NCBI GenBank assembly: GCA_964463695.1
Contig: CAYXCZ010000008.1
Coordinates: 62,001-126,000 of the forward strand
Length of the DNA stretch: 64,000 nucleotides
From: JALNZU01 sp964463695
GTDB taxonomy: Bacteria; Bacteroidota; Bacteroidia; Bacteroidales; F082
Direction: 5' to 3'
The notes beneath the pieces are model-generated. The model was not told where the DNA came from. It made no database searches and saw nothing but the letters and a program-made list of their open reading frames with translations. Positions 1 through 8,048 of this stretch are shown here, piece by piece. The position numbers and the translations under genes are program-made. The number at the start of each line of letters is the position of its first letter. Position 1 is the stretch's first letter.

Positions 1-1
1 A

Positions 2-277
2 CTTCCTCAATTGAATGAAACCTACGATCTGATTTTCCTTGATGCAGACAAAGTGAATTACCCGCATTATTATCCTATTGTAATGGAGAAGCTTCGTTCA
101 GGCGGATTCCTATTAGCCGATAATGTGCTTTGGGGGATGAAAGTGTTGGATGACAGCATTCAGGATTTTGAAACAAAAGCGATAAGGCAATTTAACGATA
201 TGGTTGCCACTGACACCCATGTTCATCAGGTTTTACTGCCAATGCGTGACGGGCTGATGCTCATACAGAAACACTGA
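2..277 (+). CDS. O-methyltransferase, C-terminal part (5' end outside window)
   Basis: The frame is open from the first bases of the window to a TGA at 275-277, so the start lies upstream. About 91 residues remain. They carry the class I SAM-dependent O-methyltransferase signature of the caffeoyl-CoA/catechol type: DLIFLDADK followed by NYPHYY, then GGFLLADNVLWG, and the terminal LLPMRDGLMLIQK. In this family the DADK/ADN residues bind divalent metal and substrate. The SAM-binding glycine loop would be in the missing half. The methyl acceptor cannot be inferred. The next gene, hpt, begins about 150 bp later behind its own promoter-like sequence, so the two are probably separate transcripts. 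Confidence 0.85.
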   Translation, partial: LPQLNETYDLIFLDADKVNYPHYYPIVMEKLRSGGFLLADNVLWGMKVLDDSIQDFETKAIRQFNDMVATDTHVHQVLLPMRDGLMLIQKH

Positions 278-380
278 TAAATTTCTAATCAATTTTATTT
301 TGTTTGAACGAATCAGGATTGAAAAAATAAAATACCCTTCTTTTTTTAGACGTTTTAGGTAGTGCAATTGATTGAAAACT

Positions 381-388
381 TATATTTG
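381..388 (+). promoter_or_regulatory. Bacteroidota -7 element (TATATTTG) upstream of hpt
   Basis: TATATTTG fits the Bacteroidota -7 consensus TAnnTTTG and sits about 42 bp before the hpt start codon. A -33 TTG is not well placed (only a TTTT at 353-356), so this is a partial promoter match. Confidence 0.45.
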
Positions 389-430
389 TAGGTTCAAATT
401 GTATTTCGATATAAAGAATAAGAATTATTT

Positions 431-970
431 ATGAGCAGAATTAAAGTTCACGACAAAGAGTTTGAGATTTATATACCTCAGGATCAGATAGAGAGAGCGA
501 TAAAGAAGGTTGCAGAACAGATTAATCGTGATTTCGCGGGAAAAAATCCCTTGTTTTTAATCGTGCTCAATGGTGCTTTCATGTTTGCTGCCGAACTGTT
601 TAAACATGTTGAAATTGAATGTGAAATTTCATTTGTAAAACTTTCGTCATACCGTGGAACGGAATCAACTTCAGTAGTAAGGGAATTGATCGGGCTTGAT
701 CATTCGGTAAACGGTAGAAACATTGTTTTGGTCGAAGATATCATTGATTCGGGTCTGACAATGCTATATACGATGGACAAACTGAGGAAGTTAGACGCTG
801 CTGACGTTAAAATTGCCACCTTACTTTTCAAACCAAAAGCTTTTCAATACACTTATCCAATTGATTATGTGGGAATGGAAATTCCAAATGATTTTATCAT
901 AGGCTATGGCCTTGATTACAACGAACATGCACGTAATCTGCCGGATATTTACCGTATTGTTTCTGAATAA
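431..970 (+). CDS. hpt: Hypoxanthine phosphoribosyltransferase
   Basis: A 179-residue cytosolic purine-salvage enzyme that would transfer phosphoribose from PRPP to hypoxanthine/guanine, giving IMP/GMP. The length is normal for the family. The PRPP-binding loop is clear (VEDIIDSGLT, residues 101-110). Upstream are IVLNGAFMFAAEL (the PP loop region) and SYRGTEST (the flexible loop region); near the end are IPNDFIIGYGLDYNE and RNLPDIY, the usual base-binding/C-terminal signature. It is followed after 20 bp by the adenylate kinase gene, an order common in Bacteroidota, where in some species the two activities are even fused. Here they are separate proteins and probably co-transcribed. Confidence 0.95.
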   Translation: MSRIKVHDKEFEIYIPQDQIERAIKKVAEQINRDFAGKNPLFLIVLNGAFMFAAELFKHVEIECEISFVKLSSYRGTESTSVVRELIGLDHSVNGRNIVLVEDIIDSGLTMLYTMDKLRKLDAADVKIATLLFKPKAFQYTYPIDYVGMEIPNDFIIGYGLDYNEHARNLPDIYRIVSE

Positions 971-990
971 AACCAACACTTTATTACAAA

Positions 991-2172
991 ATGTTAAACA
1001 TTGCCCTCTTTGGCCCTCCCGGAGCCGGTAAAGGAACGCAGTCGAAGTTGCTGCTTGAAAAATACAACCTCACTTATATTTCAACAGGTGATATTCTCCG
1101 TGATGAGATTGCCAAGCAAACTCCATTGGGTAAAGAGGCTAAAGAAATAATTGACAAAGGTGGTCTTGTACCAGATGAAATTATCGTTCAAATCATTGAA
1201 AAGAAAGTGATTATGAACCTTGATAGCAGAGGGATTCTCTTTGACGGCTTTCCAAGAACTGTAGTTCAGGCTTATATTCTTGAAGGTTTGCTACTCAAAT
1301 TAAACAGCAGCTTAACCTGTATGTTAAGTTTAGAAGTTCCTACAGATCAACTAATTGATCGTATGCTTGAACGTTCAAAAACAAGTGGACGTGCTGATGA
1401 TAACCTGGAGGTAATCAATGTGCGTATGCAGGAGTATGAGAACAAGACCAAGCCAGTAATGGATTTCTATAAAAAGAAGGGCAACTTCTACCCTATCAAT
1501 GGCGTTGGTAATGTGGAAGAGATCTTCGGCCAATTATGTGATACCATTGATAATACCATCCGACACGATTACTTTAACGTCGTTCTTCTTGGTAAACCAG
1601 GTTCAGGAAAAGGCACTCAAGGTGAAATACTGGCAAAAAATAATAACCTGGTGTATATATCAACAGGGAAACTTATGCGTCGGGAAATTGCAGCTGGCAC
1701 TGAATTGGGGATGGCAGCAAAGCCATATTTGGAAAGAGGCGAAATCGCGCCAGACGAAATAGCAATTAAATTGATTGAAAGACAGATAGAGTTAAATAAA
1801 TCTGCGGCAGGATTCATTTTTAAAGGTTTTCCCCGCACCATTGTTCAAGCCTATATTTTAGATGGGTTACTTCGCCGTTCAAATTCAAAGGTAAGTTTGA
1901 TGCTTAACCTCCGTTTGTCTACTCTGGATGCCATGAAACGGCTGAATGACAGGTCGAAAACTGAAAGAGCACGAGTATACGACTCTTCAACTGAAATGAT
2001 TTTAAACCGGCTTGAGGAATACGAGAAAAAGACTAAGCCTGTTATCGAATATTATAAAAAGCAAAGTGTATTTTTTGATGCCGATGCCGCTGGCACAAAA
2101 GAAGAAGTGAACGAACGTCTTCAGGATGCTATCAAAAGAGGTATCAGGGAAATACGTGTAAGTAAATCATAA
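991..2172 (+). CDS. adk: Tandem-fused double adenylate kinase with a divergent second domain
   Basis: At 393 residues this is twice the usual ~190 and consists of two head-to-tail adenylate kinase domains. Domain 1 (1-190) looks complete: P-loop GPPGAGKGT (8-16), STGDILR (31-37), FDGFPRT (84-90), and the short-LID motif TSGRADDN (131-138). Domain 2 (about 194-385) keeps the P-loop GKPGSGKGT (201-209) and the GFPRT arginine. However, the Asp of STGD is Lys (K227), the Asp of FDGFPRT is Lys (K278), and the GRADD acidic pair is lost (ERARVYDSS, 325-333). Shared VQAYIL-GLL and YE-KTKPV segments show that the halves are paralogues. Domain 1 should make ADP from AMP + ATP; domain 2 may be a regulatory or dead copy. 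The gene lies between hpt and obgE. Confidence 0.93.
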   Translation: MLNIALFGPPGAGKGTQSKLLLEKYNLTYISTGDILRDEIAKQTPLGKEAKEIIDKGGLVPDEIIVQIIEKKVIMNLDSRGILFDGFPRTVVQAYILEGLLLKLNSSLTCMLSLEVPTDQLIDRMLERSKTSGRADDNLEVINVRMQEYENKTKPVMDFYKKKGNFYPINGVGNVEEIFGQLCDTIDNTIRHDYFNVVLLGKPGSGKGTQGEILAKNNNLVYISTGKLMRREIAAGTELGMAAKPYLERGEIAPDEIAIKLIERQIELNKSAAGFIFKGFPRTIVQAYILDGLLRRSNSKVSLMLNLRLSTLDAMKRLNDRSKTERARVYDSSTEMILNRLEEYEKKTKPVIEYYKKQSVFFDADAAGTKEEVNERLQDAIKRGIREIRVSKS

Positions 2173-2194
2173 ATTCGGGCCTGATTTTAACGTT

Positions 2195-2228
2195 TTGGAC
2201 AGCTATCACTGCAGATTGTGTATCTTTG
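2195..2228 (+). promoter_or_regulatory. Bacteroidota-type promoter upstream of obgE
   Basis: A TTG (2195-2197, inside TTTTGG) and TATCTTTG (2221-2228) match the -33/-7 consensus, with a 23-base spacer that is slightly long. Transcription would start near 2233, shortly before the ATG at 2248. This implies obgE has its own promoter besides any read-through from adk. Confidence 0.5.
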
Positions 2229-2247
2229 CACGAATATTTGCATTTAT

Positions 2248-3246
2248 ATGGCCAGTTCAAATTTTGTTGATCAAATTAAAATTTATTGCCGCTCAGGAAA
2301 AGGAGGTGCTGGTTCAGCTCACTTCAGAAGAGAGAAATTTGTTCCTAAAGGTGGTCCTGATGGTGGTGACGGAGGTCGTGGTGGCCATATCATTATCCGC
2401 GGTAATGTTCAAATGTGGACTTTGCTGCATCTAAGATATACAAAGCATCTTCATGCGGGACATGGTGAATCGGGAGGTAAACAGCAAAGTACCGGAGCAA
2501 GTGGCGAAGATATTTATATTGATGTTCCACTTGGTACTTTAGCCCGACACGCTGAAACTAATGAGCTTTTAGCTGAGATAACGGAAGACGGGCAAACTGC
2601 TATCCTTATAAAAGGTGGTCGCGGAGGTCAGGGCAACGTTCACTTCAAGTCTCCAACCAATCAAGCTCCACGTTATGCGCAGCCTGGAGAGCCTGAGCAG
2701 GAAGCTTATATCATCATGGAGTTGAAAATTCTTGCTGATGTTGGATTGGTTGGTTTTCCAAATGCAGGAAAATCAACTTTGTTGTCTGTTGTTTCTGCAG
2801 CAAAGCCCGAGATTGGAGATTATCCTTTCACCACGCTTACACCTAACCTTGGAATTGTAAGTTATTACAATCACCAATCATTTATTATGGCTGATATCCC
2901 TGGTATCATTGAAGGTGCATCAGAGGGTAAAGGATTGGGATTGAGATTTTTACGTCATATTGAAAGAAATTCACTACTGCTGTTTATGATTCCTGGCGAT
3001 AGTAATGATATCGCAAAAGATTACAAAGTGCTGCTTAATGAGCTTCAGTCATACAACCCTGATTTGATTGATAAGACGAGACTTTTGGCCATTACTAAAA
3101 GTGACCTTATCGACCAGGAACTTCGTGAAGGAATAAAGCCAAACCTACCTGAAATTCCTTATATTTTTATCAGTTCAATAACTGGTGAAGGTATCAAGGA
3201 TTTAAAAGATATGTTGTGGAAAAACCTTAATTCTTCGATAGATTAG
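2248..3246 (+). CDS. obgE: GTPase Obg/CgtA
   Basis: A 332-residue essential GTPase of ribosome assembly and stress signalling. The N-terminal Obg fold is glycine rich (GKGGAGSAHFRREKF, GGPDGGDGGRGG, then GGRGGQGN at 123-130). The G domain follows: G1 GFPNAGKST (169-177), G2 with PFTTLTPN, G3 DIPGIIEGASEGKGLG (from 216), G4 TKSD (283-286) and G5 SSITGEG (309-315). There is no C-terminal OCT domain, as is usual in this phylum. The ATG at 2248 gives the standard start ASSNFVDQIKIYCRSG; the frame extends further upstream, but those codons overlap the promoter and add no conserved sequence. Confidence 0.96.
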   Translation: MASSNFVDQIKIYCRSGKGGAGSAHFRREKFVPKGGPDGGDGGRGGHIIIRGNVQMWTLLHLRYTKHLHAGHGESGGKQQSTGASGEDIYIDVPLGTLARHAETNELLAEITEDGQTAILIKGGRGGQGNVHFKSPTNQAPRYAQPGEPEQEAYIIMELKILADVGLVGFPNAGKSTLLSVVSAAKPEIGDYPFTTLTPNLGIVSYYNHQSFIMADIPGIIEGASEGKGLGLRFLRHIERNSLLLFMIPGDSNDIAKDYKVLLNELQSYNPDLIDKTRLLAITKSDLIDQELREGIKPNLPEIPYIFISSITGEGIKDLKDMLWKNLNSSID

Positions 3247-3274
3247 CATAACTGTTGTAATTCCGTTTTAACCT

Positions 3275-3910
3275 ATGAAAATCAATTTAATTGTATTCGC
3301 AACGTTGATCCTGCTGATTCAGCCGGGTTTATTATTCTCACAAGCTGATACAACAGCATTTGATGTGGTTCAAAGCAGGAATAAAAACATCAGGCATATG
3401 CTTGATTATCGGTTCAAAGGAGGATCAGGTGCATTTGAACGTGAACTTTTAAAGCACGTAAGTTACACTCCTGAAGCGTTAAATAATTGTATCATCGGTA
3501 CCGTAATACTTTCATTTACTGTTGGCTGTGATAATGTGATCAGTGATTTAAGAATGCGTAATCCATTGCATTATGGATTGAATGAAAAGCTGCAAGAATT
3601 TTTCAAAGCCACTGAAGGAAATTGGAATAGCTGCAAAGATGACCGTTATACCCGATTTGAGGTACCTGTTCTGTTCACTATCTCAAAAACTGAAACAACA
3701 GCTCAGGGATTCATTGTAATTGAAGGAGTTAGTCCCGGACTTCGATGTAAAAGTGATGCCCATTATATGGAACTTTTTGAAAAGTATAGCAGTAAGGGTA
3801 AAGTAAAGCGTGCGTTGGAGTCGTTGGATGTGCTGATTCGCAGGGATCCTTACAATCAAAACTATTACGATTTAAAAAAGAACCTTTTAACTGTTAAAAA
3901 AGAGGAATAA
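3275..3910 (+). CDS. Secreted protein with TonB-C-like domain
   Basis: The 211-residue product starts with a clear signal peptide (hydrophobic VFATLILLIQPGLLFSQ, cleavage near residue 23), so it is exported to the periplasm. Residues about 55-140 resemble a TonB C-terminal fold: a conserved-looking IIGTVILSFTVGCDNVISDLR strand pair and a late FEVPVLFTIS strand. This fold is common in Bacteroidota exported proteins that have no transmembrane energiser part. The tail (about 165-205) looks like a single TPR-type helical hairpin (YSSKGKVKRALESLDVLIRRD). It is packed against the PAP2 gene with no intergenic base. The function is unknown; the family call rests on pattern only. Confidence 0.6.
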   Translation: MKINLIVFATLILLIQPGLLFSQADTTAFDVVQSRNKNIRHMLDYRFKGGSGAFERELLKHVSYTPEALNNCIIGTVILSFTVGCDNVISDLRMRNPLHYGLNEKLQEFFKATEGNWNSCKDDRYTRFEVPVLFTISKTETTAQGFIVIEGVSPGLRCKSDAHYMELFEKYSSKGKVKRALESLDVLIRRDPYNQNYYDLKKNLLTVKKEE

Positions 3911-4489
3911 ATGCTTGATTTTCTTTTACAGCTCGATCGCACTGCCTTTCTTTTTTTAAACTCATTGCATCATCCTGTAGTTGACCCCATTATGGTTTTT
4001 GTTTCGGGGAAATTTACCTGGTTACCTCTATATATCCTTCTTCTTGTAATCATTGTTAAACACTATAAATGGGAATCGATCCGCATTCTTTTATTTATTG
4101 CCCTTTTAATTAGTCTTTCAGACCAGATTTCAGTTAAAGCTTTTAAAGATGTATTTGAACGTCTTCGTCCTTGTCATGAGCCTGATCTTCAGTCGATTAT
4201 TCACCTTGTAACCGGCAAATGCGGTGGAAGCTACGGTTTCATTTCTTCACATGCTGCCAATAGTTTTGCCATGGCATCATTTATGTCATTTGCGCTAAAA
4301 CCAATTTATGCAAAATCTGGGCTGATTTTACTCATTTGGGCTACACTTGTGAGCTACAGCAGGATCTACCTTGGTGTTCACTACCCCGGTGATGTGCTGG
4401 TTGGAGCAATTGTAGGAGCTGGAATTGGTTGGATCGTATGGAACTTTTATCAGTTTTTCCGAAAAAAGATCTGTGGTGATCAGTGTTGA
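3911..4489 (+). CDS. PAP2-family membrane phosphatase
   Basis: A 192-residue polytopic membrane protein of the PAP2 superfamily, which hydrolyses lipid or isoprenoid (di)phosphates. The three active-site motifs are present: KDVFERLRPC (K...RP, C1), GFISSHAANSF (SSH in place of PSGH, C2) and SRIYLGVHYPGD (R...H...D, C3). About five hydrophobic segments surround them. Plausible substrates are undecaprenyl pyrophosphate or phosphatidylglycerol phosphate; the sequence does not decide. The ATG follows the preceding stop directly, suggesting translational coupling. Its 3' end abuts the convergent SAM hydrolase gene with no spacer, so there is no room for a private terminator. Confidence 0.88.
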   Translation: MLDFLLQLDRTAFLFLNSLHHPVVDPIMVFVSGKFTWLPLYILLLVIIVKHYKWESIRILLFIALLISLSDQISVKAFKDVFERLRPCHEPDLQSIIHLVTGKCGGSYGFISSHAANSFAMASFMSFALKPIYAKSGLILLIWATLVSYSRIYLGVHYPGDVLVGAIVGAGIGWIVWNFYQFFRKKICGDQC

Positions 4490-5263
4490 TTAAAGAAATC
4501 GAATTGAAACAGGAGTATTGCGTTCAAGTCCACAGAGTGAGGCTGCTTTCCCCTGATTCATAGCTATTTCGAGCATTCCATGCGTCCCAAAAATTGCTAA
4601 CAGGTCAGCCACACCAACATCCATGTATCCGGTTTGAATCTTTTGAAGCCGATAACCAGCGAAATAAATCTCAAAAGGCCGCTGTTTCCTGATTTCTTTA
4701 AAAAGTTTATAAGGAATGTTAGTTATAGCATTCTCATAGGCATCAATGTGCATGACCATACCCTTCAAGTGATCATTACCAGTGACTGGTTCAAAAAGTA
4801 GCCTATGTGTAATTTTTTCACGAGGCTCTCCTAAAGAAGCTACAGGCACTCCTTTTGAAAGCTGCACTGCAGCTTTCACAAAACGATCACGGGTACTGAA
4901 TGTAAAAAAATCAGAATCCTGCGGAATATCAATCTCAGCTGCTTCATCAATGGCATCACCTAAAATCATTGAAAAGATCCCGTTATCTGTGCCAATAAAA
5001 AAATGATCACCACTGCGAATTGCAATATGAGGGTGCTCGATAGATTCTTCTGTATTCACCGATACTATATGAATAGTTCCAGGCGGAAAACTTTTGTAAC
5101 TATTTCGAACAGTAAATGCAGCCGCTTCAATGTCGAATTGCTTGATATGATGTGATATATCTATAATTACAGCATCAGGTAACTGAGATAAAATAGTTCC
5201 CTTTACTGCCGCAAGGTAGTAGTCTGAAGTTCCCCAATCGCTGGTTAATGTAATAATTGCCAT
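4490..5263 (-). CDS. S-adenosyl-L-methionine hydrolase (adenosine-forming), DUF62 family
   Basis: The 257-residue protein matches the SAM hydroxide adenosyltransferase family (DUF62), related to fluorinase/chlorinase. It begins ITLTSDWGTSDYYLAAVKG, holds the Asp-His metal-free active-site region around IIDISHHIKQFDIEAAAF, and continues with PPGTIHIVSVN and GDHFFIGTDNGIFSMI, the usual SAM-binding strands; a C-terminal beta-barrel domain follows. Bacterial members use water to release adenosine and L-methionine from SAM. No halide-enzyme assignment is warranted from context. It is a single-gene unit converging on the PAP2 gene; a TATATTTG -7 element lies upstream on its strand. Confidence 0.88.
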   Translation of the reverse strand: MAIITLTSDWGTSDYYLAAVKGTILSQLPDAVIIDISHHIKQFDIEAAAFTVRNSYKSFPPGTIHIVSVNTEESIEHPHIAIRSGDHFFIGTDNGIFSMILGDAIDEAAEIDIPQDSDFFTFSTRDRFVKAAVQLSKGVPVASLGEPREKITHRLLFEPVTGNDHLKGMVMHIDAYENAITNIPYKLFKEIRKQRPFEIYFAGYRLQKIQTGYMDVGVADLLAIFGTHGMLEIAMNQGKAASLCGLERNTPVSIRFL

Positions 5264-5329
5264 ATATTCACCTATGAATCAATTGAAAAACATGTTTTCT
5301 TTCAAGTGATTTTTCTACAATTTAATGTG

Positions 5330-5337
5330 CAAATATA
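5330..5337 (-). promoter_or_regulatory. -7 element (TATATTTG) upstream of SAM hydrolase
   Basis: On the minus strand TATATTTG fits TAnnTTTG about 67 bases before the start codon. I see no well-placed -33 TTG, so support is partial. Confidence 0.35.
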
Positions 5338-5435
5338 CGCATTCAATAATTCAGTAAGATAATAGTTTACAAATTGAATTGTAATATTGTTTTACTCAAT
5401 TCCTGTTATGACCTGTCACCAACAGAAAAAGATAC

Positions 5436-5443
5436 TATTTTTG
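5436..5443 (+). promoter_or_regulatory. -7 element (TATTTTTG) upstream of the cation exchanger
   Basis: TATTTTTG fits TAnnTTTG about 44 bases before the ATG at 5488. A -33 TTG at the right distance is absent (TGT instead), so this is a partial match. Confidence 0.35.
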
Positions 5444-5487
5444 CCAACTAAACTCAATTAGCTTTGTTAATATTAAAATTATAAAAT

Positions 5488-6447
5488 ATGTTTTTAAACA
5501 TTTTACTTTTAGTGGGTGGTCTGGTAATCCTGATTTATGGAGCAGACTGGTTAGTAGCGGGTGCCTCAGCCATAGCAAAAAAAATGAATGTCTCCGATTT
5601 AGCTATCGGTCTGACAGTGGTTTCTTTTGGTACTTCAGCACCTGAATTCGTAGTAAATACGTTTGCAGCTTGGCAAGGCAACGCCGATATTGTTTTTGGA
5701 AATATAATCGGCAGTAATAATTTCAATTTATTATTTATTCTTGGCATTACAGGCTTGATATCCCCATTAGTGGTACAAAAAAGTACTGTTTGGAAAGAAA
5801 TTCCCATTTCATTTATTGCCATTATTGTACTGTATTTTCTGGTTAATGATCAGTTAATTATGAATAATGAAAATATGTTGAGCCGAATTGATGGCATCAT
5901 ATTGCTTGTCTTTTTTGTAGGGTTTCTTTTTTATGTTTATAAACAACTTGGGTCTGAAGAAGCTACAATTGTTTCAGAAAAACAACGACCAACAATCGTT
6001 TTATGGGGAATGATAATTGGAGGATTATTCGGTTTAGTATTAGGAGGTCGTCTAGTAGTTACTAATGCTGTAGAGATGGCACAGATGATGGGAGTCAGTG
6101 AAAAAATCATCGGTTTGACAATTGTTGCCGCCGGAACTTCTTTACCAGAATTAGCAACAAGCGTAGTTGCAGCATTGAAAAAGAATAATGATATTGCTGT
6201 AGGTAACGTCATTGGATCAAATATCTTTAATATCTTCTTTATTCTTGGAGCAAGTTCCATTTTGAAACCTGTAACGTTCTCAACTGCTTTCAACCTTGAC
6301 TTATATCTCCTCGCCGGAGGAACGCTATTCCTTTTCGCAGCAATGTTTTTAAGTGGGAAAAAGAAGCTTGATCGTTGGGAGGCAGCCCTTTTGCTTGCTG
6401 TGTATTTAGGTTACACGACATGGTTAGTTATGAAGGAACTCAACTAA
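5488..6447 (+). CDS. Calcium/sodium antiporter (CaCA family, YrbG-like)
   Basis: A 319-residue inner-membrane cation exchanger. It has the internal duplication that defines the CaCA family: alpha-1 (LTVVSFGTSAPEFVVNTFAA, about 43-62, with GNIIGSNNFN after it) and alpha-2 (LTIVAAGTSLPELATSVVAA, about 210-229, with GNVIGSNIFN). The GTS-PE residues in each repeat bind Ca2+/Na+. About ten transmembrane segments are visible, split by a short loop around residues 152-165. The length is typical for bacterial YrbG-type proteins. Sua5 follows 10 bp after its stop, so the two may be co-transcribed. Confidence 0.93.
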   Translation: MFLNILLLVGGLVILIYGADWLVAGASAIAKKMNVSDLAIGLTVVSFGTSAPEFVVNTFAAWQGNADIVFGNIIGSNNFNLLFILGITGLISPLVVQKSTVWKEIPISFIAIIVLYFLVNDQLIMNNENMLSRIDGIILLVFFVGFLFYVYKQLGSEEATIVSEKQRPTIVLWGMIIGGLFGLVLGGRLVVTNAVEMAQMMGVSEKIIGLTIVAAGTSLPELATSVVAALKKNNDIAVGNVIGSNIFNIFFILGASSILKPVTFSTAFNLDLYLLAGGTLFLFAAMFLSGKKKLDRWEAALLLAVYLGYTTWLVMKELN

Positions 6448-6457
6448 ATTGTTTCAT

Positions 6458-7450
6458 ATGATAAGAAAGCCGGAAAAAACTATCTCAACACAAGAGATTG
6501 ATGCGGCTGCTCAGATTATTAGAAGCGGTGGTTTGGTGGCTTTTCCAACAGAGACTGTTTATGGTTTGGGAGCCAATGCGCTGGATGCTAAAGCTGTAGC
6601 TCAGATTTTTATTGTTAAAGAGCGCCCTGCATTTGATCCATTGATTGTCCATATATGTCAATTAAATGACCTTTTCAATTTATGCAAAGAAGTTGATGAT
6701 CGTGCACTAACCCTTGCTAATGCATTTTGGCCAGGCCCTTTGACACTCATTTTGCCAAAAAGTGATTTAATTCCATCGCTTGTAACTTCAGGCCTGCCTG
6801 ATGTTGCAATAAGAATGCCTAACCATGAAGTTGCATTGAGGCTGATAGAATCAGCTGGATGCCCCATAGCTGCTCCTAGCGCTAACAAGTTTGGAAAACT
6901 GAGTCCGACTAAAGCAGTACATGTTAGAAAGCAACTTCCCGAAGTGAAATGTATTTTAGATGGAGGAAATTGCTCAGTTGGCTTGGAGTCAACTGTTGTA
7001 AAATTAAATGATGATGGTTTTGTAATTCTGAGACATGGTGCAATAACAGAATCCATGCTTTTGCAATATGTCCATAAATCTTCTGGTAAAAATATCAACC
7101 CGTTGCCCGAAGCATCACCTGGCCTGATGAAGTCGCATTATAGTCCTGAAAAGACAGTTTATATTATTGGAGAGCATACTATTCCGGAAGATACAAGCGA
7201 TGCTGCTTTGGTAAACTTTCACCTATCACATTATCAAGGATTTAAAATTGTAGAAAATTTAAGCAAAGACGGTGACTTAATAGAGGCTGCAGAAAATTTG
7301 TTTCAAATTTTACACTATATAGAAGATCAAGATATTTCCTTTTTAGTAGTTGAACCTGTTCCTGAGATAGGTATTGGGTTTGCGATTATGGATCGTCTCC
7401 GCAAAGCTGCCTTTCGCTTTCATAACGATATTGAAATGATAAAAGAGTGA
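6458..7450 (+). CDS. L-threonylcarbamoyladenylate synthase (Sua5/YwlC type)
   Basis: A 330-residue cytosolic enzyme that makes threonylcarbamoyl-AMP from threonine, bicarbonate and ATP for the t6A37 modification of ANN-decoding tRNAs. The YrdC-like domain (about 15-200) shows GGLVAFPTETVYGLGANA, the KERPAFDPLIVH motif and APSANKFGKLSPT. A C-terminal Sua5 domain follows the linker ASPGLMKSHYSPEK, so this is the long Sua5 form rather than the short TsaC. The ATG at 6458 is preferred over a TTG three codons upstream, which would sit next to the stop of the exchanger gene. Confidence 0.93.
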   Translation: MIRKPEKTISTQEIDAAAQIIRSGGLVAFPTETVYGLGANALDAKAVAQIFIVKERPAFDPLIVHICQLNDLFNLCKEVDDRALTLANAFWPGPLTLILPKSDLIPSLVTSGLPDVAIRMPNHEVALRLIESAGCPIAAPSANKFGKLSPTKAVHVRKQLPEVKCILDGGNCSVGLESTVVKLNDDGFVILRHGAITESMLLQYVHKSSGKNINPLPEASPGLMKSHYSPEKTVYIIGEHTIPEDTSDAALVNFHLSHYQGFKIVENLSKDGDLIEAAENLFQILHYIEDQDISFLVVEPVPEIGIGFAIMDRLRKAAFRFHNDIEMIKE

Positions 7451-7484
7451 ATCACTTAACCCATTTTCTTATAAGTTTTCCGAA

Positions 7485-8048
7485 ATGCATGTTGAACCAA
7501 AAAGAGATAAACTATTGATTCATGTGGATGAATCCATCAGCTTGCATGAAATTTGTCACCACGATGCCAGGGTTATTTTTGAAACTATTGATAAACAGAG
7601 AGAATATCTGGCGAGATGGTTGCCCTTTGTTGAGAATACCAAAGAACTTTCGGATACTGAGAATTTTATCATTTATGCAGTTGCCTCTGGTATTGCAGCG
7701 CAGGAATACGTATTTCGGATTAATTACGAAGGTCAGTTTGCGGGCTTGATAGGTTTTAGAAATTCAGACATCAGAAACCATCGGTCAGAGTTGGGTTATT
7801 GGCTTTCAGAACCATTCCAGCACAAAGGAATTGCAAGAAAATCAGTTGAAGCTTTATCCCTATTCGCTTTTGAAAAGCTAAATCTGAAAGAAATCATTAT
7901 TCGTTGCGCTGTTGATAACGCGCCAAGCAGACGAGTTCCGGAGGCAACCGAATACACTTTTTATAAGACGGAGTTTATGTCTGAAAAGCTATCGGATGGC
8001 ACCATAACTGATGTTGCCGTATATATCCGAAAAAACTCAAAACTTTAA
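7485..8048 (+). CDS. GNAT acetyltransferase, RimJ/RimL-like
   Basis: The 187-residue protein fits the ribosomal-protein-serine acetyltransferase group of GNAT enzymes: ISLHEICHHDARVIFETID...REYLARWLPF at the N-terminus, the acetyl-CoA region LGYWLSEPFQHKGIARKSVEAL (about 105-126) and the late CAVDNAPSRR motif. The usual V/A-ekLGF element after NAPS is altered (VPEATEYTFYKTEF), so catalysis is likely but the substrate is open. It could acetylate a protein N-terminus or a small amine. Its 3' end overlaps the convergent regulator gene by 12 bp. Confidence 0.85.
   Translation: MHVEPKRDKLLIHVDESISLHEICHHDARVIFETIDKQREYLARWLPFVENTKELSDTENFIIYAVASGIAAQEYVFRINYEGQFAGLIGFRNSDIRNHRSELGYWLSEPFQHKGIARKSVEALSLFAFEKLNLKEIIIRCAVDNAPSRRVPEATEYTFYKTEFMSEKLSDGTITDVAVYIRKNSKL

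Noticed and set aside
4490..5263. Possible fluorinase or chlorinase
   Set aside because: The sequence fits the common DUF62 SAM hydrolases, and no halogenation context is present.
6658..7098. 146-codon open frame antisense to sua5
   Set aside because: Shadow of a conserved gene, no recognisable domain or promoter.
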